Shown here: one piece after another, positions 1 to 8,909 of the stretch
Position numbering within the stretch: the stretch's first letter is position 1
Layout of the letters: every line of letters starts with the position of its first letter
NCBI RefSeq assembly: GCF_937128705.1
Contig: NZ_CAKZMP010000041.1
Span: 1-53,000 of the forward strand
Source: an uncultured Kiloniella sp.
GTDB lineage: Bacteria; Pseudomonadota; Alphaproteobacteria; Kiloniellales; Kiloniellaceae
Direction: 5' to 3'
Length of the DNA: 53,000 nucleotides
Made by a program: the position numbers and the translations under genes
The notes under the pieces: generated by a model
Seen by the model: only the letters and a program-made list of their open reading frames with translations
Told to the model about the DNA's origin: nothing
Databases searched by the model: none

Positions 1-956
1 GAATCATACTCACGACCGCCCCGCATCGATTTCAATATTCCCATGATACGGCTAGCCCGATCCGGGTAATGCATGCGTAACCATTCTAGCCATAAATCTT
101 TGATCTCACCCGGCAGCCGTAACATCACATAACTACAGGAAACTACGCCCGCCCGCGCGGCCAGACCCAGAACACGTTCTATTTCATGATCATTCAACGC
201 TGGAATAATTGGCGCCATGAGCACCGACACAGGCACGCCAAGCTCCGTAAGCTGCCGAACGGCATCCAGTCGTTTAGATGGTGTGCTCGCCCTGGGTTCC
301 ATCGCCCGCGCCAACTTCCGGTCCAAAGTTGTTACAGATATAGCTACAGATACTAAATTCTTCTGCGCCATACGCTGCAAGATATCTGCATCGCGCATCA
401 CCAGATATCCTTTGGTGATAATACCCACAGGCTGATTAAAAGCTTCACAGACTTCTAAAGCTTGCCGGGTAATTTTCTGTTCCCGCTCTATGGGTTGATA
501 AGGATCAGTATTCGCACCAAATGCTATGACTTTGCATTCATATGTTTTTTTTGACAGCTCTTTGGCCAGCAACTCTGCGGCATCATCCTTCACATAGATC
601 AAACGCTCAAAATCCACCCCCGGCGAATGCCCAAGATAGGCGTGCGTTGGCCTGGCAAAACAATAGATACAGCCATGCTCGCACCCCTTGTAAGGGTTGA
701 AGGATAACTCAAAGGGAATATCCGGCGAACTATTCTTTGATATTACCGAACGACTTGGGTCTGGCGAGATCTCTGTTTGTAGCCTCGTCCCTTCGTCCAA
801 GCTGCCCCAACCATCGTCAATCCTTTCCCGTTCATGCGTTTCAAAGCGTCCGACACGGTTTGTTATTGCTCCCCGCCCCCGAAGCGCATCGGGATGAAGA
901 TGCCCCTTTTCAAGCTTGTTCTGTTTATCCGATATTTGCTCTGTCTTTTGATCCAT
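1..956 (-). CDS. PA0069-family radical SAM protein (3' end cut by window)
   Basis: Read on the minus strand, an open frame starts at the ATG at 956 and runs off the left edge after about 318 codons, so the C-terminus is missing. It contains a CX3CX2C cluster (Cys92, Cys96, Cys99, in the context KGCEHGCIYC) that binds the 4Fe-4S cluster of radical SAM enzymes. This is followed by the TDPYQPIE and ITKG segments seen in the SplB-like/PA0069 group. The family is related to spore photoproduct lyase by fold, but its function in non-spore-formers is not established. No strong ribosome binding site precedes 956, so the start is approximate. The 200 bases between it and the next gene are very AT-rich at about 1000-1070 and hold no gene I can see. 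Confidence 0.85.
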   Translation of the reverse strand, partial: MDQKTEQISDKQNKLEKGHLHPDALRGRGAITNRVGRFETHERERIDDGWGSLDEGTRLQTEISPDPSRSVISKNSSPDIPFELSFNPYKGCEHGCIYCFARPTHAYLGHSPGVDFERLIYVKDDAAELLAKELSKKTYECKVIAFGANTDPYQPIEREQKITRQALEVCEAFNQPVGIITKGYLVMRDADILQRMAQKNLVSVAISVTTLDRKLARAMEPRASTPSKRLDAVRQLTELGVPVSVLMAPIIPALNDHEIERVLGLAARAGVVSCSYVMLRLPGEIKDLWLEWLRMHYPDRASRIMGILKSMRGGREYD

Positions 957-1155
957 AAACAAGAAATACACCATCAAGAACAAAAAGAGAACAAAAAGAG
1001 AACAAAATCATTTTATTAATAATATAATTACAAAATAATTATTATAAATTAGATAATTAGGAAAAATAATACAATGAATGAGAGCTTTAAATTTTCAGCG
1101 AATCGCGTTCACTTTTACCGATAACATCCAGACGATAACCTTGCCTGAACTGCCA

Positions 1156-2136
1156 TTATTTTCTTTTCAACAAATACCCGTAAAACAGACCACCTACGAG
1201 AGGTGTTAAATATATGGGCACCTGATACAGCGCCAGAAAGGGAAGTATTTCCTGTAGGAAAGCAATCGGAATAACGGCCGCAACAAGACCCAAATTTCTG
1301 TTCCCGGCAACCATGGAAAAGGATAAAATGCTTTCCGTTTGCATACTTCCGACAGAGCGAAACAAATGACCTATTCGCCGAATAAAAAGTCCATTGATTG
1401 AAAAAAAGAATTGGGATCCAAAGTTTGCGATGGTCACGACAATTAATAGCAAGACCATATACAAGGGATCATTTTCAATAATTTCTGATACCCCCGCCAT
1501 CGCCGTTGCCACAAACAGCACCATAATAAGGGTACTTATGCCATCCAATTGGGTACTGCTTCTTTTAATGCGTTCTCGCCCCAATATTTTGCGGACAACA
1601 AACGCAAGTAAAAATGAACTGCCCACAGTGATCAGTAATTTTTGAAACAACGCCCACTGATCAAAAGTCATTTGATCCCCCAGCGTCATTCCAATAACCC
1701 ATGGTGCTGTCAAAGGTATAATTGCAGTACCAGCCAAGGTGATATTAAACACCAATTCCCCATCAAGCTTTAGAAGGTATGCGAGATTTGGCGCAGACCC
1801 TAAAGGTGGGGCACACGCAGCCAATACCAACCCAATATGTATCGGAGCAGCAAGGGAGAAATAACGTGCTATCCAGTCAACACTTAAGGGAAATACAAAC
1901 ATCAAGCCGACAAGGAAAAGCACCAGAGAAATCGGATTTTTTAAATGACCAAAAACACGCGCCAAATCAACCCGGATCATGGCCAAAGTTATAAGGCCAA
2001 TGATAATAAAGCTCATATATGGCAGAAGCACTTTGCTAACAGAAGCAGGTAGATAGGCACAAAGCGGTAGGCTAAGCGCCAAAATAATCGAAGCTCTGTT
2101 CCCAATACTCCCAAGCAGTACGGATAGTGCTCCCAT
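1156..2136 (-). CDS. bile acid:sodium symporter (BASS)-like membrane transporter
   Basis: The 326-residue protein is almost entirely hydrophobic, with about nine or ten predicted membrane segments. It carries the small-residue-rich stretch AACAPPLGSAPN that resembles the discontinuous helix region of BASS/ACR3-type transporters. The frame opens further upstream at 2244, but that would overlap the preceding gene by 65 bases and add a charged, non-family N-terminus. The ATG at 2136 is preceded by an AAGG-containing purine stretch and was chosen. It is the last gene behind the TetR regulator and the DMT exporter on the same strand. Substrate cannot be read from the sequence. Confidence 0.7.
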   Translation of the reverse strand: MGALSVLLGSIGNRASIILALSLPLCAYLPASVSKVLLPYMSFIIIGLITLAMIRVDLARVFGHLKNPISLVLFLVGLMFVFPLSVDWIARYFSLAAPIHIGLVLAACAPPLGSAPNLAYLLKLDGELVFNITLAGTAIIPLTAPWVIGMTLGDQMTFDQWALFQKLLITVGSSFLLAFVVRKILGRERIKRSSTQLDGISTLIMVLFVATAMAGVSEIIENDPLYMVLLLIVVTIANFGSQFFFSINGLFIRRIGHLFRSVGSMQTESILSFSMVAGNRNLGLVAAVIPIAFLQEILPFLALYQVPIYLTPLVGGLFYGYLLKRK

Positions 2137-2179
2137 AACCCTTTTTACCTTACCTCGTAAACGTCTGACAATGAGCCTG

Positions 2180-3091
2180 TTACTGAGACGAAACCACCAC
2201 CGGCTTTCGCTTTTTTCGAACAGACAGCCAAACACCAAAGCCAATCAAAACGGCCCCGACAGCGTGATATACTTCAGGCGTTTCCCCAAGCAAAAGGATG
2301 GCCAGAGATGCCGCAAAAACGGGCAACAGATGGATAAACTGCCCCGCTAAACTAGCGCCGACGTGCTTAACCCCTTCGTTCCAGCAGATGAAGGCAACAA
2401 TAGAAACTGGCACACCCGCATAGAACACAGCCAACAAATTATTACGTGTCATTTCCAGCGGGGCCGCTTCTATCCAACCGGGCAAATAAAGTGTCGCTAG
2501 GGCAACTTCGCCAATAAGCACACTCAACAGTATGAAAGAAAAAGGTGACGCCCCAGCAGGTTTCCATCTAAGCAAAAGTGAATATAGCGACCAACTCAAC
2601 ACAGCCCCCAAAACAAACAAATCACCGCTGTTCAGGGTCAAATTCATCAGGTTTTCCGGATGCCCTCGGACAAGAAGGGTTAGAACACCACAAAAAGAAA
2701 TAACAATGCCGACAACCTGTATTGAACGAATTCTGTCGCCAAAAACCACAAATGACAGGCCTATAATAATAACCGGGATCATAGAGTTAAAAAGCGCCGC
2801 ATTGGTTGCCGGGGTTGTCTGTAACCCGAAATAAAGAAGCGTGTTAAAGCTCGCGACGCTCAACAATCCCAAGATAATCATCTTGCCAATAACAGGTCGG
2901 TATAGATGCCAATCTTTCTTTAGTGAAAAGATTGTAAAAGGAAAAAGACAGGCAAGTGCTAGCGTCCAACGCCAGAAAGAAAGCGTCAGAGGTGCTATTT
3001 CTGTTGAAATGGCTCGACCAACGATAAAGTTCCCGGCCCAAAGTAATTGCGCCGTTATCAAGAACAGAACTGCCCAGCGTTGAGAAGACAT
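2180..3091 (-). CDS. DMT-superfamily (EamA) transporter
   Basis: The 303-residue protein has ten predicted membrane helices arranged as two EamA repeats (about residues 8-140 and 150-290). Typical family segments are NFIVGRAI near the start, SFWRW, and the LLGE segment in the last third. EamA proteins usually export amino acids or other small metabolites across the inner membrane. The C-terminus ends in a basic tail (VRKKRKP). It lies between the TetR regulator upstream (185-base gap) and the BASS-like gene downstream (43-base gap), all on the minus strand, so the regulator may control both transporters. Substrate unknown. Confidence 0.85.
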   Translation of the reverse strand: MSSQRWAVLFLITAQLLWAGNFIVGRAISTEIAPLTLSFWRWTLALACLFPFTIFSLKKDWHLYRPVIGKMIILGLLSVASFNTLLYFGLQTTPATNAALFNSMIPVIIIGLSFVVFGDRIRSIQVVGIVISFCGVLTLLVRGHPENLMNLTLNSGDLFVLGAVLSWSLYSLLLRWKPAGASPFSFILLSVLIGEVALATLYLPGWIEAAPLEMTRNNLLAVFYAGVPVSIVAFICWNEGVKHVGASLAGQFIHLLPVFAASLAILLLGETPEVYHAVGAVLIGFGVWLSVRKKRKPVVVSSQ

Positions 3092-3276
3092 GCCAACCTC
3101 ATTTTCAGGCGATATTAGGGTTTATCTTCATCAGCTTTGTGGATACCGTGAAGACAAAGCGAAGCTAAGGCATAGGATCTGGTTCAGCAAGACTTGAATC
3201 AAATGAAGCAGTAATTAGATCTGACAGACTATAAATACCCAAGAAATAATCTCATGGTTCGCATCGTTTTTCCAGA

Positions 3277-3876
3277 TTATAACAAGCCAAATTCTGTCAG
3301 AGTTCTTTCGCTGGTTTTTCGAATATCTGATGGTGAATACCCCGATTTCACCATAACACGAAGGCCGTTATAAGCGACGTTCAAGCTCATTGCCCTTGTT
3401 TCTAAAACCTCTTCATCTTGACCCTCAGGATCTTCAAGATCCTTCAAGGCACAATAAAATCCCTGCACCATTTCCCCCATCATTTGCTGACAAGCTTTCC
3501 ATACATCAGGATCATGAGAGGCCTGATCAACTGCCGTATTACAAAGAAAACATCCCCGTCGATCGTTATCATCTTCGACGGCAAGAATAATCGTCTCAAA
3601 CAGCATTCGAATTCGCTGTCCTCCATCTGATATTTCTTTTCCTCGAAGGAGTTGGACCGCAGGCTCAATACAGTTTTTTTCGTATTGCTTTAAGGCAGAC
3701 AAATACAAATTTCTTTTATCACCAAAAGCTTTATAAAGGCTGCCCCTGGCAATTTGCATTGCCTCTAGAAGATCAGTGATCCCCGTACCTTCATAGCCTT
3801 TAGTCCAGAAGACCTGCAACGCGCTATTCAAGGCGTCCTCAACATCAAACTCTCGTGGTCTGGCCAACTTTTGCAT
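3277..3876 (-). CDS. TetR/AcrR-family transcriptional regulator
   Basis: The 199-residue protein has an N-terminal TetR helix-turn-helix (about residues 8-58) with the conserved GYEGTGITDLLEA, ARGSLYKAFGDK and LYLSALK stretches. An all-helical C-terminal ligand domain follows, containing the CFLCNTAVD motif seen in the TetR_C_16-like group. It is upstream of and co-directional with the EamA exporter. No clear palindromic operator was found in the 185-base gap that follows or in the 254-base region between it and the divergent DM13 gene. Ligand unknown. Confidence 0.88.
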   Translation of the reverse strand: MQKLARPREFDVEDALNSALQVFWTKGYEGTGITDLLEAMQIARGSLYKAFGDKRNLYLSALKQYEKNCIEPAVQLLRGKEISDGGQRIRMLFETIILAVEDDNDRRGCFLCNTAVDQASHDPDVWKACQQMMGEMVQGFYCALKDLEDPEGQDEEVLETRAMSLNVAYNGLRVMVKSGYSPSDIRKTSERTLTEFGLL

Positions 3877-4130
3877 CCCTTAATCTATGACAGGTTTCCA
3901 AACAGAATAGAGTGGGATGATCTATTCAGCTGCCAATCCAGCAGTAACAAAATCATCACGCCTTTGTGTTTTTGACTGATTGGTTCCCAACCCTATATTA
4001 ATCAGGAAGCAGGATCAACACTCCATAAAAGTGCAGGCACCTTTAAACCGATTATGGCCTAGATCAGCTCAAACAATTGAACGGATCCTTCCGGAATCGT
4101 TCAGCTATTTCTTAATTGTGGAGACAAAAA

Positions 4131-4523
4131 GTGAACCGTATATTCAAATTTCTTGCGATAACATTCTTGGCTGCGACAACCTTCTCGATCACATCAGCAC
4201 ATGCAGGTGGCATCGTATCAAAAGGAACGTTTGAAGGCAGAAGCGACCATATCACCACTGGTAATGTAGAAATTAAAAAAGCAAGCGATGGCAGTTACAT
4301 CGTTATTCTAGCTGATAATTTTTCTCTTGATGGTGCCCCAGATCCAAAACTTGCCTTTGGTAAAGATGGTGTCGATAAAAGCACTATCTTTGCGCCCCTC
4401 AAAAGTAAAACGGGTAAACAGGAATACAGCCTCCCCGCAAGCATCAACCCAGCGAACTTCAATGAAATCTATGTCTGGTGTGAAAAGTTTGATGTTCCTT
4501 TGGGTGTCGCCAACTTGAAATAA
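4131..4523 (+). CDS. secreted DM13-domain protein
   Basis: The 130-residue protein has a signal peptide (hydrophobic core FLAITFLAATTFSI, likely cleaved after AHA) followed by a single DM13 domain filling the mature part. The family signature is visible as NEIYVWCEKF near the C-terminus, where the conserved Cys follows a Trp, and GVANL at the end. DM13 domains are proposed to act in redox or electron-transfer roles in secreted or periplasmic proteins, but the bacterial single-domain versions are uncharacterised. The start is the GTG at 4131, because GGAG lies at 4120-4123 with 7-base spacing. The in-frame TTG at 4116 would place that site inside the gene. It is flanked downstream by two hairpins. 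Confidence 0.75.
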   Translation: MNRIFKFLAITFLAATTFSITSAHAGGIVSKGTFEGRSDHITTGNVEIKKASDGSYIVILADNFSLDGAPDPKLAFGKDGVDKSTIFAPLKSKTGKQEYSLPASINPANFNEIYVWCEKFDVPLGVANLK

Positions 4524-4558
4524 TCCTCTGAATATTCAGAAGATAATTTTCTCCCTAG

Positions 4559-4591
4559 AACAGGTTGTCACTCCCCCCGAGGCAACCTGTT
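4559..4591. repeat. perfect 9-bp stem-loop after DM13 gene
   Basis: AACAGGTTG (4559-4567) is followed 15 bases later by its exact complement CAACCTGTT (4583-4591). It lies 36 bases after the DM13 stop and directly before a second hairpin. It lacks a T-run of its own and may act with the next hairpin in transcription ending or 3'-end protection. Confidence 0.55.
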
Positions 4592-4595
4592 CAAC

Positions 4596-4627
4596 AAACG
4601 GCTAATCATTTTCATGGTTAGCCGTTT
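4596..4627. terminator. candidate bidirectional terminator between convergent genes
   Basis: AAACGGCTAA (4596-4605) and TTAGCCGTTT (4618-4627) form a perfect 10-bp stem with a 12-base loop. A-rich and T-rich arm ends give a short U-run in both directions. It lies between the DM13 gene (+) and the convergent dehydratase gene (-), where a two-way terminator is expected. Confidence 0.6.
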
Positions 4628-4659
4628 CCTGTCTTACTAGGGGTAACCGATCAGGTGAA

Positions 4660-5592
4660 TTAAAAAGAGGTTAGTGAGGCGTTGCCGCCACAAACCAGAA
4701 CACCAACCTTCTCATTTCTCTCTGGAACATAGGCACCAGACAACAACCCGGCCAACGCCGTCGCGCCACCTGGTTCAGCAACCTGGCGGTAACTGTTCCA
4801 GAGGCAATCCTGTGCAGATTTCACATCAGCATCGTCAACTAAGACAGACTGATGAACGAAATTCTTACTGGCCTCGAAACCAAAATCGCCAATCGTACTT
4901 GCCCCCAAGGCATCAGCGGCCAGACCGGAAACAGCAACCCCAACCGGATGACCAGCATCCAAGGCTGTATGTAATGTGGCTGTTCCTTTGGTCTCGACAG
5001 CAATAATCTTGATTCTGCCACGATACCACGACGCCACACCACCAATTAAGCCCCCGCCGCCAACCGCAACCAACAAACTATCTATCTCTGGCGCCTGTTC
5101 TTCGAACTCAAGACCAACAGTTCCCTGCCCTGCAACGATTTCTTGTTGATCATAAGCATGAAGTAATTTAGCACCTGTTTCCTTTTGGCGCTCAAGGCAA
5201 GCCGAAAAGGCTTCGGAGAAGTTTTCCCCGACCACATTGATGCGTGCACCATACTGTTCCAGCTTGGCTAGTTTTGCCGGAGATACAATTTCAGGGACAA
5301 AAATTTCAGCTCTCACCCCAAGTTTGTTTGCTGCATAGGCAACTGCCGCCCCATGGTTTCCACCTGAAGCTGCGATAACCCCAGCCTCAGGAATATTCCC
5401 AGACAAAAGAGCATTGAACCCGCCTCTCGCCTTAAAAGAGCCGGAATGCTGCATCTGCTCAAACTTTAAGGTAACAGGAACATCATCAACAAGCTCACCA
5501 GCAGGGGTTCTTAAAATAGGGGTACGGCGTACGTGTTCTCGGATTGAGTCGTAAGCATTTAAAATCGTCGATTGCGTAATATGTCCGGACAC
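4660..5592 (-). CDS. threonine/serine dehydratase-like PLP enzyme
   Basis: This is a fold-type II PLP enzyme of the threonine dehydratase / serine racemase family (310 residues). The cofactor Lys is Lys54 in SGSFKARGG, and the phosphate-binding Gly loop is VGGGGLIGG in the second half. ASGGNHGAA is the substrate-binding stretch. Family members deaminate L-Thr or L-Ser to 2-oxo acids, or racemise Ser. There is no C-terminal ACT domain, so it is not the feedback-regulated biosynthetic IlvA type. The frame opens at 5637, but the GTG at 5592 has GGTGG just upstream and removes an unusual hydrophobic extension, so it was preferred. A decayed LysE exporter lies divergently beside it. Confidence 0.85.
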   Translation of the reverse strand: MSGHITQSTILNAYDSIREHVRRTPILRTPAGELVDDVPVTLKFEQMQHSGSFKARGGFNALLSGNIPEAGVIAASGGNHGAAVAYAANKLGVRAEIFVPEIVSPAKLAKLEQYGARINVVGENFSEAFSACLERQKETGAKLLHAYDQQEIVAGQGTVGLEFEEQAPEIDSLLVAVGGGGLIGGVASWYRGRIKIIAVETKGTATLHTALDAGHPVGVAVSGLAADALGASTIGDFGFEASKNFVHQSVLVDDADVKSAQDCLWNSYRQVAEPGGATALAGLLSGAYVPERNEKVGVLVCGGNASLTSF

Positions 5593-5670
5593 AGTTTCCA
5601 CCAACAAAAAATAGAGAAAGAGAGATAAGGATTTCACCTGATCACGCGTAAAAATACAATCTAATACATT

Positions 5671-6038
5671 ATGATTCCTGAGTTATTTTTCAAGTCGCCA
5701 ATCAGAATAAACAAGCACTATGACACCATTCCCCACATTGCATCTAAAGACCTGATCGTTACCTATACCTCCGCGTACGGATTAACGATTACAAACCCAA
5801 TGACTATTCTCGTCTTTTTGGCAATTTTTGCGGAACTGAGGGGGATGATATTTCAAACAACGGCGAGAGGATCGTCGCCACAGGAATGTTTATGGGCTCC
5901 CTAGGCTGGTCGATTATTATTGCACTTATTGGCAACATTTTACGCACACGGGTACAGCCCAAAATAATTACCGCGATCAACATCATTTCGGGCATTATTA
6001 TAGGCGAATTTAGATCCTATATTCTTTTGCCGTCATAA
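5671..6038 (+). pseudogene. decayed LysE-family amino-acid exporter fragment
   Basis: From about 5743 the frame reads SKDLIVTYTSAYGLTITNP and then MTILVFLAIFAEL, closely resembling the middle of LysE/RhtB exporters (the conserved NPxTI segment). Near 5838-5845 the reading frame breaks. A different frame continues as GMFMGSLGWSIIIALIGN and on through a hydrophobic helix to the TAA at 6036-6038, which matches the family's C-terminal third. The N-terminal half, with its first three helices, is absent. Both the truncation and the frameshift mark it as nonfunctional. LysE-type exporters often sit beside amino-acid enzymes, which fits the dehydratase next door. Confidence 0.7.
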
Positions 6039-6062
6039 TCACGTGCCGAGCAACTGATCAAT

Positions 6063-6866
6063 TTAGTTGGACGGGGTGCTATCAGCAGGGCGGTATTTTT
6101 CAAGAAGCTCTTGATATTTTTGGCTTTCTGAAACCCTTGCCAACGCCAAATTAAAACTTTCGACAAAGTCAGAGGATACTGATTTCTTACTCAACATAAA
6201 ATGTACTGGATCAGAATTTAGTAAATGAGGCAAAGGCCGAATAGAATTTAATCGACGAGCCTCTATTGCGTGGTGATATCCAACATACAAATCAGCAATG
6301 ACGATATCGACACGATCATTCAGTAACTGTTGAATACGAGCTTCGGTCTCAGCATTTAACCTCAACACCCCAGCATCCAAAGCCCTCTGTTTTTCCTTAC
6401 CGTACTCGGGACCGTACCAACCGCCCAATCCGGCTGTAAGACTCAACCTTTTATCGACTGCCTTTTTCAGAGCGTAATCTTTGTATTTTTCGTAGTCTGA
6501 TGATCGAACAAACATCGCCACAGCCTCATCACGATAAGGATCAGAGAAATATGCATATACTGAGCGTTCCTCGGTAACAGATGCAGCAGGCATAATATCA
6601 ATCACCCCACGTTTCAAAAGCACCTGCGCCCTCTTTGAAGGCGCCAAAACCAAGTTATATTTACAATCCAGCTCTGACATTATTGATTTCACAATATCAA
6701 TATCCAACCCTGTTGGGCCTTGGTTTACAGACATAAATTGATAGGGAATATAATTGTCAGAATATGCAATTGAATATGTTTTCTCGCAACCTGCCGCCAT
6801 GGTTATTTGCGACCCAAAGCATGCAAACATACCTATAATAAAAACTGAACTTACACGAGATTTCAT
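6063..6866 (-). CDS. periplasmic amino-acid-type solute-binding protein, orphan
   Basis: The 267-residue protein starts at the ATG at 6866, which follows an AGAGG site. It has a signal peptide ending near TMA|AGC, then a single SBP_bac_3 (type II periplasmic binding) domain. GLDIDIVKSIM and APSKRAQVLLKRGVIDIMPA are the ligand-pocket and hinge segments typical of the family. No permease or ATPase gene is adjacent, so it is an orphan binding protein. Such proteins may partner a remote ABC permease or a signalling receptor. Ligand unknown. Confidence 0.85.
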   Translation of the reverse strand: MKSRVSSVFIIGMFACFGSQITMAAGCEKTYSIAYSDNYIPYQFMSVNQGPTGLDIDIVKSIMSELDCKYNLVLAPSKRAQVLLKRGVIDIMPAASVTEERSVYAYFSDPYRDEAVAMFVRSSDYEKYKDYALKKAVDKRLSLTAGLGGWYGPEYGKEKQRALDAGVLRLNAETEARIQQLLNDRVDIVIADLYVGYHHAIEARRLNSIRPLPHLLNSDPVHFMLSKKSVSSDFVESFNLALARVSESQKYQELLEKYRPADSTPSN

Positions 6867-7001
6867 CGCCAACCTCTTTCATCTTGATCTGCCGTACAGG
6901 CGGTTGAACCCTCTCGCGAAAAAGTATACCACAAATGGGTACCTACTTTTCGTTATTTTTAACCTGATTAACACAGTTACACACCCAAACGGGAAAAGAC
7001 A

Positions 7002-7469
7002 ATGACAACCAATGCCTTACCTTTTGAAGACTATAGTTATCGTGATGATATCCAGGTTTCAGATTTTAACGACGAAAATCCGATCATTGTTTTCGATGGT
7101 GAGTGCGCTCTGTGTTCTTCCTTTATTCAGTTTGTTATTAGACACGATAAGCCTGAAGAATTTCAATTCACGACAGGACAATCCCAATTAGGCCAAGCTC
7201 TTTTTCAACACTACGAGCTAGATAACGTTAATTTTGAAACCAATCTTTTGATATCAAAGGGCAGAGCCTATGCCAAGATGTCAGCCTTTTCCCAAACCAC
7301 GTCCCTCTTGCCTTATCCGGCCAAGTTTCTCAGCCTAACCAAACTCATCCCCTCACCGCTGGATAATTGGCTTTATGACGTAATCGCAAAAAACCGATAC
7401 CGTTTATTTGGACACGCTGACAGTTGCCTGTTACCGGATAGCAACATCAAAAAACGTTTGATTGAATAG
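7002..7469 (+). CDS. DUF393 / DCC-family thiol-disulfide oxidoreductase
   Basis: The 155-residue protein has the DCC-family hallmark near its N-terminus, FDGECALCSS with Cys35 and Cys38 forming a CXXC pair. The family's RYRLFG stretch lies near the C-terminus. Members are thioredoxin-fold proteins proposed to be thiol-disulfide oxidoreductases; substrates are generally unknown. The ATG at 7002 follows GGGAAAAGA, a reasonable ribosome site. It stands alone between an orphan binding protein and a LysR gene, both on the other strand. Confidence 0.85.
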   Translation: MTTNALPFEDYSYRDDIQVSDFNDENPIIVFDGECALCSSFIQFVIRHDKPEEFQFTTGQSQLGQALFQHYELDNVNFETNLLISKGRAYAKMSAFSQTTSLLPYPAKFLSLTKLIPSPLDNWLYDVIAKNRYRLFGHADSCLLPDSNIKKRLIE

Positions 7470-7602
7470 CTTCTCAAAGCATCAGACCTTCAGTTCCTCT
7501 ATTTTACAAAATGTCCATTGTTTTAACGTGAGCGACAATCAACTAACTCATGGTCCCCAAAAAAAGAAACACCTATGAACCTTAAACCTTAGCCTCTTTT
7601 AC

Positions 7603-8475
7603 TTACCTTCGCCCAGAAGGCTTATTCCCCTCGATAACAGCTTTATAGCCTTCCATCGCTTCATAGAGAAAATCAAGTAAAACTCTTACGCGACGATTTT
7701 CCTTTATGTCGGCATGGACCAAAACCCACATTGTATTATCAGAAATCAGCTTGGTATCCGGAACGCGAACCAAATGAGGATCTGTATCCCCCATGTAACA
7801 GGGAAGCATGCCGATCCCCATACCATTCCTCAACATAACCTGCACAGAGCTCGCAGAAGTTGCGGTCGCAGAAATACGTGCCGGGATGACAGGTTTTGCC
7901 GCCCCTTCGTAGCTTTGTGAAATCCAACGATCCAGCTTGGGACGGTCCGCCAAATACCCTGAAGAGGCGTAACACCCCAGAGGACTCTCGGCAATTCGGC
8001 GTCCGACGGCTTCCGGTGGTGGATTACGAGTGATACGGATGACAACATCGGCTTCACGTTGCGAGAGCTTTGCCATTTGGTCAGAGCTTTCCAACACCAG
8101 TTCCACCATGGGGTAGATCTCTTGAAAAGCTGCTATGTTTAGGTGCAACAAACTTAAGAAAAGTGTTTCTGACATTGATAGCCGCACTTTTCCCGCGATT
8201 TGAGTATCTCGCGCAAAAACCCTGCGATCCAGTTCTTGCATAGAAGCTTCGGCATCTTCCGCTGCTGATAAAATTTCCCGCCCGACATCACTTAAATGCA
8301 GTCCAGTTGTGACCCGCTCAAACAAGGGAACACCAATACCTTCCTCCAAGATCCGTAATCGTCTGGAAACCGTCGCATGCGTAACGTTTAACCGTCGGGA
8401 TGCTTCCCGAACGGAACCTGATCGGGTTAAGGCTAGAAAGATACGAATATCATCCCAATTAAATGACTGGATCAT
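7603..8475 (-). CDS. LysR-family transcriptional regulator
   Basis: The 290-residue protein has a winged helix-turn-helix at about residues 5-64 (NWDDIRIFLALTRSGSVREA, then NVTHATVSRRLRILEE), followed by a LysR substrate-binding domain. It belongs to the LysR group whose first helix region reads WDD(I/L)R. It is divergent from the small gene at 8577, with about 100 bases between them, the usual arrangement for a LysR protein and its target. The intergenic part contains GGAT and ATCC half-sites about 6 bases apart, but no convincing full T-N11-A site was fixed. Inducer unknown. Confidence 0.9.
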   Translation of the reverse strand: MIQSFNWDDIRIFLALTRSGSVREASRRLNVTHATVSRRLRILEEGIGVPLFERVTTGLHLSDVGREILSAAEDAEASMQELDRRVFARDTQIAGKVRLSMSETLFLSLLHLNIAAFQEIYPMVELVLESSDQMAKLSQREADVVIRITRNPPPEAVGRRIAESPLGCYASSGYLADRPKLDRWISQSYEGAAKPVIPARISATATSASSVQVMLRNGMGIGMLPCYMGDTDPHLVRVPDTKLISDNTMWVLVHADIKENRRVRVLLDFLYEAMEGYKAVIEGNKPSGRR

Positions 8476-8576
8476 TTTTCATCCATAGCGGTTTAATTTT
8501 GGATAATTTCACATCCACTTACTTCATGCCATCTTTTTCTTATGCCTACTCACACAAACACAAGATGGATAGAAAA

Positions 8577-8864
8577 ATGAAATACCAAGTAACACTAATT
8601 GAAGCCGACATTCGCGAAGCCATGAACGGCGAAATGAGCTTGGTGATCAGGGCAAATAACGAAACCTTAGCCACTCTTGATTACTTCTGGACACCAGAGC
8701 ATTTCACTGCACGCTTTAATGGTTTCGCGCCCACCATGCCCAAGCCAGCCCACCCCATGATCTTCCTCGGCAAGCCGATTGAGTGCATCAATGCACTGAA
8801 ACCAACACCAGAAACATCCCCAGTTGATGTCTTTAAAAACAACATCGTCGAGTTCGAAGTCTAA
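8577..8864 (+). CDS. small protein of unknown function, LysR-divergent
   Basis: I do not recognise this 95-residue protein. It is soluble, begins MKYQVTLIEADIREAMNGEM and is Pro-rich in its second half (APTMPKPAHP, KPTPETSPVD). The frame is open back to 8463, but that start lies inside the divergent LysR gene. The ATG at 8577, or the one at 8565, is the sensible start. Its position opposite the LysR regulator and just before a secreted protein suggests a shared promoter region and possible LysR control. No catalytic motif is apparent. Confidence 0.6.
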   Translation: MKYQVTLIEADIREAMNGEMSLVIRANNETLATLDYFWTPEHFTARFNGFAPTMPKPAHPMIFLGKPIECINALKPTPETSPVDVFKNNIVEFEV

Positions 8865-8909
8865 TCACTGTCCTTCGTGATTTAACGCACATCAAATATG
8901 GAGAAAAAA

